Assembly: GCF_010093535.1 (NCBI RefSeq)
Contig: NW_022985173.1
Location: 539,919-603,918, forward strand
Length of the DNA stretch: 64,000 nt
Source of the DNA: Lindgomyces ingoldianus
Lineage: Eukaryota > Ascomycota > Dothideomycetes > Pleosporales > Lindgomycetaceae
Direction of reading: 5' to 3'
In this document: positions 1-9,007 of the stretch, piece after piece
How positions within the stretch are numbered: the first letter of the stretch is position 1
How the letters are laid out: each line of letters opens with the position of its first letter
Made by a program: the position numbers and the translations under genes
The notes under the pieces: generated by a model
Database searches by the model: none
Seen by the model: the letters and a program-made list of their open reading frames with translations, nothing else
Told to the model about the DNA's origin: nothing

Positions 1-753
1 CCCTAGCATTATCTATATATATATTATACTATGCGAGAATACTTAGCTTAAGTATTCTCGTGCGTACCTTTTAGTACAGTGGGGAAAGTCGTATAGTATC
101 GGCTTGGCAGGCAGGGCGCCTACCTCATTACATATATAATATAGTTACTACTGTAAAGTTTTGTAGAGTTTAAAGGACAAAAATATAGATAAATTAGTAA
201 TAAAAAGTCCTTTTATATAAAAAGTAAGTAGTAAAGTTATAGTATTTAAGAAATAATTATAAAAGTCTCTAAGATAGCTAGGAAGAGAAAGCCTTTCTTA
301 CATCCTTATTAGCTAGAGAGATGGGGCTTGCGCTATTAAGGCGACTAGCCAGGGTTCGCGTTGACTAGCAGGGTTGCTCAGACGGATGGGGAAAGAAGGA
401 GCTTGCTGAGATAAAGCTGAGATAAAGCAAACTGTTTTCCGCTTCCACTTTCGTGTAGCATCTTTACCCTACTCTACAATAAAACCCACTGTCACGCGGT
501 CTTCATGTGTTCAACTGCCAGGAAGCTTAATTACAATCACCTCTAGTGCCAGGCTATAACCCGTATTCAGCCAGTCTTCTACTGCTCGCACTGCTACAAT
601 GGCTTTCGAATCTGTCGTTCGGGCGATGCATCCTGTCAAGGTAGTTGTTTGGGCGAACAGGCGATAGGCTTTCTCGGAGCGGGGACACTACTTAATGTAC
701 GCCTTCTCCTACGCTTGCTAATGATTGTACTAACGAATATAACCTAGAGCTAT
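1..753. other. No recognisable gene
   Basis: I see no convincing coding region here. The first 70 bases are AT-rich and contain a short dyad around the string cttagcttaag. The stretch at 540-700 is more GC-rich and may be the 5' remainder of the dead ORF that follows, but its frame is already broken by stops. Confidence 0.5.
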
Positions 754-1572
754 ATGCTGATCCCTTCTGAATCTGATTTTGACCTCGCCGCACAGAAGTT
801 GGTTGAGGCAGGTTTTCGCCCCGCCCTATGGTCGTACGGTATAATCGATCCACACCTCCTTCCAGGGCTTCCAACGAGGCGTAGTACTGTACGATTGGGC
901 GATTTTGAGGCCTGTACGGGTGAGATTTTGTGTACGTTCGTACGACAGGGAGGAGGAGAGGTAGGTGTACGTATTGTAACTGTTACGGCTCACGTGATCT
1001 GTACAAGTAGTATGATTTAATTAAAGTACGCTGTACTCTAGTTAAAACAGCTAAGACTATGGGTCTCTAGAGACGTAAGATTAAGGTCTAATTAACTATA
1101 AAATAACTAGTTCTCCCTAGTAACAAGAGCAGATAGGACTAGATAAGGCCTATAAGGCGGCAAGAGGCGTGGATAGATAACTCTGTAATAGAAAATAGTC
1201 TGTAATAGGCATTTTTAAGACGACAGACTACAGGTAGATAGATTAAACCCTTGAGAAAGAGATTTAAGCGCCCGCAGGCCTTCTGCTCACCAGAGCCCTC
1301 CTACCCCTCCAGAACCCCTATACAAACTTCCTAAAAGGGTAATACAATCCGTACTACGTACTGTACCTAGGGCATTATTAATTGTACGGTACGGCTCACG
1401 AACTCAGTACGTTCGTACTGAACACGTGACCGTTACGGTTCACTTTGTACGGACCGTAGTACGGCCCGTTGGAAGCCCTGCCTCCTTCCAGACGACGAGA
1501 TAACTCAACGGATTAACCCCATGGAAATCCCCGGATACCAGATGCTGGATGAAAATTCCGTGCGGCTCTAAT
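754..1572 (+). pseudogene. Dead ORF split by a hAT MITE
   Basis: The reading frame starts MLIPSESDFDLAAQKL at 754 and runs to 862, where a 618-bp TIR element interrupts it. It resumes in the same frame right after the element at 1489 (DDEITQRINP, then LDENSVRL) and stops at TAA 1570-1572. Removing the insert and one copy of its 8-bp duplication gives a seamless frame. Further damage is visible: a TAG lies two codons before the ATG in an otherwise open frame, and the terminal TAA is followed in frame by FPAGFSG, as if it replaced a sense codon. The AGFRPALWSYG and ENSVR motifs recall small fungal hypothetical proteins (possibly nucleotidyltransferase-like), but I do not recognise the family firmly. 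This is a pseudogene fragment with unknown function. Confidence 0.6.
863..1480. mobile_element. Non-autonomous hAT element (MITE), 618 bp
   Basis: Termini are inverted repeats starting CAGGGCTTCCAACG on both ends, a typical hAT start. The element is flanked by a perfect 8-bp duplication CCTCCTTC at 855-862 and 1481-1488. There is no transposase ORF inside. Subterminal regions are rich in gtacg/gtactgta motifs. It is not visibly RIP-damaged, as expected for a short element. It lies inside the ORF remnant annotated over the same region. Confidence 0.88.
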
Positions 1573-1637
1573 TCCCAGCAGGGTTTTCTGGCTCTAAAAG
1601 AGTTGTATTGTGTTTGCAGTAATCACACGATAGTCAG

Positions 1638-1721
1638 ATGCGTCGTCACCATGGTCGCATGCGTCGTCACCATGATCGGATGCGTCGTCATCATAGTCGT
1701 ATGCGTCGTCACCATGATCTG
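1638..1721 (+). repeat. Minisatellite, 4 x 21 bp
   Basis: Four imperfect copies of a 21-bp unit beginning atgcgtcgtcaccatg. In one frame it would encode a 7-residue repeat of the CVVTM type, but there is no supporting gene context, so I treat it as non-coding. Confidence 0.8.
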
Positions 1722-2314
1722 TTGCCAAGACTCACCCACTCATTTCGCATGTATATAGACTCCTACAAAGGACTCCTCTAGCAAGACAATACAATGCAGT
1801 TCCTCATGTCTCTGGTGCCTCACATAGCTTCACATATTGCTTCGAAGCACATATGTCTGCCTTACTCCCCCAAACGATCTGTTATCGATGCAGAGATTCT
1901 ATTGCGACAAGAACTTGTATTATCCTGACAAAGCTCTCCTCCTAGAGAGCTTTATTAGGACTCTCCTCTAGGACTCTCCAGGCTTCTGGCGCGACTTGTT
2001 GGGGGTTTGGGCTATATCCTATGTGTATAGTATACTGATGGTTGAAGACACTGTGCTTGATTCTTGCGACAAAGAAAGTGTTAGGTTATAGTTTAACAAA
2101 AAGATTTGCTGGGGAAAGGGTGGTTTCTAGACAGAACTACAGTCTCTAAGAGAGTGGGTAAAGGGCAAGCCCTTACTAAGTAAACTAAAGGCCTTAGAAT
2201 TTAGCTGATCTATATTATCTATACTCGCTAGCTCTTACCTAATGCTCTTCTCTAATGTTATATATTGTGAGGACTGTAGGCAGGAAGGCTACCTAATTAA
2301 CCATCATCTTCTAA
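1722..2314. other. No gene seen
   Basis: AT-leaning sequence with short direct repeats of ctctcctctagga around 1950-1975. No open frame with coding character was found on either strand. Confidence 0.5.
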
Positions 2315-2840
2315 CTAAGAGGCCGACTCCGCTAAGGATTGCAAAAGATGATGGGATGCTAAGCCTTGCGAAAGCCCGGAGCCTTGCAGGAGTGGTGGGA
2401 CACTAAAGTCTAACTCAGGGGGCAAATCATTAACAGCTAAGCAGAGTCTTTTAAAGTGAGTTAGCATCCACGCATCATAAACATTCTTCGTGAATTTGTG
2501 CGCCGTCCATTTCTCTTTCCCCTCTAGAGCCGAGAAGCTGAACTCATGGATCAGGTGGCGGTAGAAGGTAGTTTTGGCCACATCAATCACAGCGTAGTGA
2601 CCGTAGATCCGGACTGACCGATGATCGTGCGAGACGGAGAAGGCGAGGATTTCCCGATGGATCTCCTTCTCGCACTTGACGAGCCGGAAAAGCTCGACGA
2701 CAGCCCTTACTGCGAGCGTCATGCTGTGCGCATTCTGTCGGTCGGCGATGTCGAGAGCCACAGCGCCACACTTGACTTCACAGGTGGCCATGAAGAAGGA
2801 CTCGAATCTGCGTAGGTGTTCATTCCAGAAGCTTCACTCC
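2315..2840 (-). pseudogene. DUF7924-like C-terminal fragment
   Basis: The minus-strand frame is open from a TGA near 2838 to the stop at 2315. It reads EVKCGAVALDIADRQNAHS, then FSVSHDHRSVRIYGHYAVID, TTFYRHLIHEFSF and KFTKNVYDAWMLTHFKRL. The order of an E-x-K-C-G segment, an IADRQN stretch, an S-I/V-SHD-x-x-x-x-R-x-YGHYA block and a C-terminal helix resembles the conserved core of fungal DUF7924 proteins, whose role is unknown and which may have a nuclease-like fold. The usual long N-terminal half is missing and an in-frame TGA lies just upstream, so I call it a truncated remnant. An intact small protein starting at the internal Met (2791) is possible but less likely. The family assignment is from memory of motifs. 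Confidence 0.6.
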
Positions 2841-3359
2841 TCTACCCCGTTGCTACAACTCTAACATCAATATCACGCAAGTCCCGAGACCTGGCCGACG
2901 CATAATGCTCTATGGAAAGCATCTCCCCATCCGATATTTTTTTCACATGTGGGCTGCAGGTTTGTTCTGCGCATGGTATCACTGATGAAGGCTAGGTTCG
3001 TCCTGTATATTGCATAGGATTCATCGATTGATCACGGAAAGAGGGGACTTCAAGAGGTGCTAATGCGGAGTTAAATAGGATACAAAGTATTCCGTGGCTA
3101 TTAACAAATGAGATTATTGCTTGAGCTGGGATTCAGTTGTGATGGTGATTCGTGAAAGGGAGGGAGGGATTGGGCGGGGAGGCAAGGGGCGGGGAGGCAA
3201 GTTCTTCAGAGCGTCTTTCCAAGTAATAAGAATGCTTCAAAACAGGAGAAAAATATAGTATTGACTGATGAAGTACAGCCACAATAAACTCCAAAATTTC
3301 AACCAGTTCGCGTTGATGTCCAAATAATTCGTCCTGACCAATCACCAAAAAGGACAAAA
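2841..3359. other. No gene seen
   Basis: No coding signal. A short G-rich direct repeat (ggcggggaggcaag twice) lies at 3173-3200, just downstream of the 5S gene on the minus strand. Confidence 0.5.
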
Positions 3360-3478
3360 ACATACAACAGCAGGTATTCGCTGCTGGTCACCCACGCAAC
3401 TACTAATCCGCCGGTACCAAGGTTGTCTATCGAAGATCGAACGGGGTTCAGACTTTGCTGGGTCCTATGGTTGTATGT
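3360..3478 (-). rRNA. 5S ribosomal RNA gene (dispersed copy)
   Basis: Read on the minus strand, the RNA starts ACATACAACCATAGGACCC and ends CTGTTGTATGT. The two ends pair as helix I, and the length is 119 nt. The conserved internal control region is present (TAGTAGTTGCGTGGGTGACC, then AGCGAATACC). A run of five T follows directly, the RNA polymerase III terminator. Single dispersed 5S genes are normal in filamentous ascomycetes. The helix II/III part (positions about 20-65 of the RNA) is unusual compared with the common fungal sequence, so the copy may be a variant or a decaying gene. Confidence 0.85.
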
Positions 3479-5384
3479 ATCAGAGATTCTCGTGAGAATT
3501 GTATATATTAGAGAGTATTTTAAGAATAACACTATTGTTTAGAGTAAAAAGCTACTAGGGAGCTATTTCTAGAGACAGGGATATAGGAGTTATTCTGCGC
3601 AGAATTCCTAGTTCTAATCACGTTTAAGCAGTCTAGCGGCGATAATTAGAAAATGCGGATGATTAGTGATCGTTGTAGTTGTTGCTAGAACAAGTTAACA
3701 CCATCTCTCTCACACCTTCAAATAAAGCGCAATCGCTCCAACAGTATAGTTTACAGCCGCATAGATCCTAGCTTAACTTGTTACAAAAGCATCTACTCTA
3801 CCTTAGCTTTAAATCCCTCCTAGACAAAACAAAAAACAGGTACCTAACTTTATATTATTGTCCCGCCTCAACAACAATTTGTACAATCCTAGATTAAGAT
3901 AAGCAGTCTAACTAGGAAGAACATAATTCTAATATTTAAAAGCATTACTAGTATCTGCTAAATATACAGGTGTAGCTTTCTAACAGTAATAGTTATTGCA
4001 GTCTAAGAACGTAGCTGCTTTTAGAGTGTTTTAAGACTATTAAGATGTTAACTATAGTAAAGAAGGGTAATGCTTTGTTAGGATCTAACCGCGACACCTG
4101 CGAGAGATATTAGAAATGTAGTATAGAAGGCAGCTTATAGAGTCTAGGGAGACTCTATTAAAATGGCAGGTATACCCAGTAGGGCGTGGCAAGCAGGATG
4201 GATTAAAGAGGCAGCACCAGTTAAAGATGTTTACACCAACTAATGCAGGAGCTACTAGGTAGCTAAAGGTATATAGCTAGAGTTGCGCTCCTTATCTAAT
4301 ACAACAACTTTACTCTCAATTTTTAGCAGACTCGTATAGAGATAGCTAGGAGAATGCACCGCTTGCAACTACGGCGATGATGGCTACATTCGCGGATCAA
4401 TAGTATCCTTGTGATCTCTCTTCGATTGGCTTGGGTATACGGTAATGTTGACTATTCCCAGTGCAGAAAGCTGACCATCTCTCCACTGGGATTAAGCGGC
4501 ACTCTTTGGGTCGGATTGAATGAAGTTCTCCATGGACTGTGAAGTAATGGTCCAGGGAAGGAAACTTATGCGAAACACACCTAGTGAACCTATTCTGCAT
4601 AAATTGTAACTGTTCGGTGAAGACAGTAGGCGATGCAAGATTGGAGAAAGAATGAGTTCCGGCAACCCTGGAATGTATCAAATATCAGAGAAGCTTGACG
4701 GCGGGGAAGCAAAGCGCCACACAGCGCCAGTTGGCTTTGTGGCTGTAAGGTCTTGGCACCAGGGCGAGCTGCGAGTTCGCAGCTCAGTCTTGGCTGCACT
4801 GCATCTTATCGGTTTTGTGTCTATTATATATTTTTAGAATTTGGGCTGGAATTGTATGCATTCTACTTCTAGCTACGTTGCCCCTTTCGCTAGACAAATA
4901 CTGTATTCATTCCCCCTGTGGGCGGTTTCTCTGTCAAACTGACCATAAAGAAATACATCCAAACTCAGATCGCTGCTCGAAGAGTAGAAGTGACAGAGTC
5001 AAGGAGGGTTCCGGGAAAGGTCCTGGCATTGAGAGACGCGTTAACGACTTTCTTGCATTCATCGTCATCCATGTTCGTAGAGATATCGGTATATTTCACT
5101 CTTTAGATCAAATCGCGCTGCGTTGAAACCAGAAGCCGAGATGCCAAAGTGGGCGTTGGAATAAAAGTTGGCGAGGATTGGTAGTGCAAGCCCTCCTTTC
5201 ACGCGTAGGATAATAAAATTCACGAGGGCGAGTTAAAAACTGGTGTTGCTGGAATGGGCATAGAAATTGCGATGACGTATTTAGATTCTAGTTATGAATG
5301 GAAGGAATTAGTCTCTCATTCACGAAAACAACGGCGAATTTCTGTGGGGCCCCGTGTAGTCGGGATAGTAGTCATAGATTCAAA
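3479..5384. other. Degenerate intergenic DNA
   Basis: From 3530 to 4380 the sequence is AT-rich with many TA steps and no open frame, like old RIP-damaged repeat. From 4397 to 4681 there is an open minus-strand frame of about 94 codons, but it starts only at TTG, lacks recognisable motifs and has no neighbours, so I do not call it a gene. Confidence 0.45.
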
Positions 5385-5586
5385 TCTTGCATGAGCTGAG
5401 GAGGGGACATATGGCAAACGACTCGACAAGGGAGCGAGATCCAAACAAGGTGGAATGAGTGTATTGTAAGGTCTGAGGAGCTCAATAGAGCTCTGGGCTG
5501 ACTATATACTGTACGAGAGAGGAGCTATGCCTAATGAGTGAATAGTGCAGTACATGGGTATGATATCGCGTGAGACACGTGCGACA
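5385..5586 (-). mobile_element. Solo LTR-like element, copy 1
   Basis: A 202-bp sequence repeated at 9775-9980 with a few indels. It is flanked by a perfect 5-bp duplication TCAAA at 5380-5384 and 5587-5591. On the minus strand it begins TGTCGCACGTGTCTCACG and ends with CATGCAAGA, so the ends are TG...GA rather than TG...CA. The 5-bp duplication in both copies fits a solo LTR. No internal region is present in the window. Confidence 0.75.
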
Positions 5587-5591
5587 TCAAA

Positions 5592-6436
5592 CACTATGTC
5601 CAGGCTAGGTAGGGGACCACTGCTAGAAGCTAATTAAAAGAGTTTCTTTAATTGTTCAGCATAGACGTTAAGAATGGTGGAGGATATCTCTACTAAGATA
5701 ATGGTTGATGACACTTTTGTCGAAGATTGATAGGTGAGAACCGGTAGGAGGAGAGAGAGAACTCAGGTTTTACAAGAAAACTAAATATGCAGACTCAACA
5801 TTCATGCAATGATCAGAATGAGATATCCTTGCTGTAACATAGAAATGCTGCTCTGTAACATAGAACTCATGCACGAGTTCAAACAGACCAAAAATCTCCT
5901 AAATTGCGGGTATAAAGATCATAACCTAAGAAAGGGGCGACACCTAGTTTGTGCGTCTTTGTCCAAGATGAACCTTTAGGGCTTGAAGAAATCAACCTGC
6001 AACGATAAATCTTTTCCTCCGCCAAGCCAGCGCTCTTCTGGCAAGACTATATTGCCTCCCCTTATGAACGCCTTCACGCAACCACTCACCGCATGCTCGT
6101 CCTCCGCCCCAACAGAGTACTCTCCTGCATGCTTACTCCTCACCAAACGGCAACGTAAAGATCAACTGCGCAATCCCGACAAGGCTACCTGTGACAAGGT
6201 GCTTCTTACTAGCAGTCTAGCCGTGCTAACAACTTAAATACGGGTTCTTAACCCTGATAGCAATAACTAGATTTAGTACCTATCTGTTGCTGGAAAAGAT
6301 ATCATATTTATGCGCCCTTAGATTAGCACTATAAAGAACTAGATAATAGGAAGGTTTTAATTAGCAGTTATTCAATTGCAAGCAGTGCGGGCTAACACTC
6401 CAAGCATTGGGAGAGTTTAGAGGACACTAAGCTAAC
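5592..6436. other. No gene seen
   Basis: Moderately AT-rich. An open frame at 5983-6237 (plus) lacks coding character and known motifs. Nothing else was recognised. Confidence 0.45.
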
Positions 6437-6441
6437 GATAT

Positions 6442-6674
6442 TGTAACGATCCTCATGAATCGTTCCATCTCGGATGGTCCGGAAGGCCCCCGTATCGGCC
6501 CCGACCTCGACCTGGCCCCGACCCCTGCTGTTACCCCTATTCCCTCATGTATTTAGTCGCACCTCGCCCCCGTAGCTAGCTCGNNNNNNNNNNTCTGAGT
6601 CCCCACGCACTCCCATATGCCTCTGAGTGGATTCATACCGCATTCGGACCCATTGTCTTGCCTGCGCCGTTACA
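6442..6674 (+). mobile_element. Solo LTR, family G, with an assembly gap
   Basis: Starts TGTAACGATCCTC and ends GCGCCGTTACA, with a perfect 5-bp duplication GATAT at 6437-6441 and 6675-6679. It is related to the reverse complement of 8056-8342 and to the RIP-damaged copy at 35500-35788. Ten N at 6584-6593 replace a part that is about 58 bp in the 8056 copy, so the true length is near 280 bp. Confidence 0.85.
6584..6593. other. Assembly gap (10 N)
   Basis: Run of N inside the family G LTR. Comparison with the copy at 8056-8342 suggests about 58 bases are missing. Confidence 0.95.
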
Positions 6675-6789
6675 GATATCTGTCCGGATCCCTACTGCTT
6701 CGTATCACAGGGTTAGTTATGAAACCTGACGGGTAGAGGAGCAGGGCATATAGAAATGCAAACTAGGTAGATTAAGCGAAGGTGTAAGG

Positions 6790-6968
6790 TGTAAGGCCGG
6801 ATGTCCCAGAACGGGCCAGTATGGCCTCACCTGACCTGTGCTTCGTTTTGAAGCATGAATCCTAACAAGCGAGGCTTGGCAGCGATTCGTCTCTCTTACA
6901 ATACACTCCTATTTCTCCGAAACCTTGCTCTCAGTGCCATCCGTGCTATTTACTATCCTATCTTTACA
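6790..6968 (+). mobile_element. Solo LTR, family H
   Basis: Starts TGTAAGGCCGGATGTCCC and ends ATCTTTACA, 179 bp, with a perfect 5-bp duplication TAAGG at 6785-6789 and 6969-6973. A longer, RIP-damaged copy is at 35272-35472. Confidence 0.82.
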
Positions 6969-6973
6969 TAAGG

Positions 6974-7858
6974 TGTAAATCTGAGTCTGAGGAGCGAGAA
7001 AGAGAGGGTTCCAAGCTGACTGTAGGTTGGATAGAATCGAGCTAGTCTTAAAAAGGTAGACACTAGTTCTAAGTAGGAAATTAAGGTGATCTAAGGACCC
7101 ACTTTCACCCTCACACATGGTTATGTGAACTAAAGTCACGTTCGATACTTCAACCTCCTTGTCACGATCAGGATGCTCAAGCTACAAACAAGAGGTGGTG
7201 TAACTCAAATAGATTTAACTGAGGAGCAGAGGTGCTGCTTCGAAGGAAGATCTACCCCTGCCAAGGCCTAGGCGAGGCCCTAGGCCTGAAGAGAGAACTA
7301 GCCTCCAGGATGTAGCGTGACGCACCGTCACACTCCTCTACATATACACTGTTTAGTGTATTGCGTGGCCTGCAGTCTGTAAATTCTTCGATGCAGTTTA
7401 TAGACATTAAGGTTGTGTCCTAGAAAACTTACAATGTATTCGTTAGCTTAGCAGATGTAAGAGCTGTTAATTAGATTAGAAATGTATCACAGTTATCTAG
7501 CCCCAAAGTGTAAGGACGGAGCTCTATACCACTGCGTCAATACAACCAAAAGGCGCGAATAATCAACCAAGATTTGATTCTGCGTACAGAATAGTATATA
7601 TACCTGTCACGCGTAAGGACCGTCGCACAAGCCGCTTCCGGTCTTACGATGCATTATCATCCTTTGGAAGGACTAGCGGCCTTACACCAAGTACCCTAAG
7701 GGCTTAGCATTAGGTATACAAGCTTCTCGGCCTCCGTGCCTCTGCCCCTAACACTAAGGATCACTCTCTTTCTACCTCTATCCTAAATTCTCTCTGTACT
7801 TGCGCTTCCTGCTTAATACCTGTCACAGAATGTATAATATAATAGATAATAGTATTCT
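6974..7858. other. Intergenic DNA, possible old repeat
   Basis: No gene recognised. An 11-bp direct repeat, atacctgtcac, occurs near 7602 and 7817 and brackets about 220 bp starting TGTCACGCGTAAGG. This could be a decayed LTR, but no clean target duplication supports it. Confidence 0.4.
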
Positions 7859-8342
7859 TGTAACGGCGCAGGTAAGACAGTAGGTCTGAATGCGGTGTGA
7901 ATCCACTCAGAGGCATATGGGAGTGCGTGGGGACTCAGAAACCTGGGAATTCTATTGACACCTATGGCCTTGTACAAAAGGATATGAGAAACTACCGAGC
8001 TAGCTAAGGGGAGAGGTGAAGCCAAATACTTGGAGATAAGGGTAGCGCAGGGGGCTGTAACGGTGCAGGCAAGACAATGGGACCTAATGCGGTGTGAATC
8101 CACTCAGAGGCATATGGGAGTGTGTGGGGACTCAGAAACCTGGGAATTCCATTGACACCTATAGGCCTTGTACGAAAGGATATCAGAAAACTACCGAGCT
8201 AGCTACGGGGGAGGTGCGACTAAATACTTGGGGGAATAGGGGTACAGCAGGGGGCAGGGCAGGGTCGGGGCAGATACGCGGATCCTTCGGATATAGGTTT
8301 GTCAGGTAACTTTGAATAGAACGATTTATGCGAATCGTTACA
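7859..8342 (-). mobile_element. LTR dimer, family G, without internal region
   Basis: A truncated LTR (7859-8055, first about 197 bp) is followed directly by a complete one (8056-8342, 287 bp). Both start TGTAACGG-GCAGG on the plus strand, which is the reverse complement of the 6442 copy. The pair as a whole is flanked by a 5-bp duplication ATTCT at 7854-7858 and 8343-8347, so it behaves as one insertion. It probably results from recombination that removed the internal region and part of one LTR. Confidence 0.78.
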
Positions 8343-8347
8343 ATTCT

Positions 8348-9007
8348 AGAGAGAAAAAAGAACACATTTAAGACCTAGATTTTCTACAATAAAGTGTTAC
8401 ACTACTAGAAGCTTTGCTGTTTTAAGAAATTACTACACAGATAGATTCGATTTTCTTAGATCTTAAATTACTAGATTTCTTACAGAGAAGAAAGTAAAAA
8501 GCGGGAGGATCTAGAATTTTATAACAAAATAAGAGTCTAATATTATAAGTCTATTGTACTTCAGCTATGCACTAAATGCTAACCTTTAGTTATAAGACCC
8601 GACTTCTAAACGCGAAAATAGGTAAAAATGGCGTGTTCCTACCGCTTAAATATCACACAGACTGCTAAACTCTAGCTGGCGCTAGCCACAAACCTTAGCC
8701 ACAGTGGGAACTAATGCCTTGCTGTCCAATTGTACCTTGTGACGCAGTTCCGGTAACTTTGCACACAAACTGTTCGCTGCAAGGATCTGTCCAGAGTGAG
8801 TCAATCGTCCTCCTTGCTAACGTGATTGAGGCGTTTACCTGCCACGGTCAAGTGGACATCTTGTCACTTGATCTAGGGCATGGTCAAAGCTTCACTGTGG
8901 CAAATTGGCAAGCTATATATTCATGTTCATCCCCGGCCCTCTATGAAATAGAGAGAATAATAAATAGACTATAGTAAATAATAATAACATAAATGTTCCA
9001 CAACACC
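8348..9007. other. No gene seen
   Basis: AT-rich up to 8640. An open frame at 8714-8974 (plus) has no recognisable domain and no supporting context. Confidence 0.4.

Noticed and set aside
1638..1721. CRISPR-like short repeats
   Set aside because: Units are directly adjacent without spacers; it is a minisatellite, and the genome is eukaryotic.
7606..7827. Possible LTR bounded by TGTCAC motifs
   Set aside because: No matching target duplication and no second copy in the window; left as intergenic.
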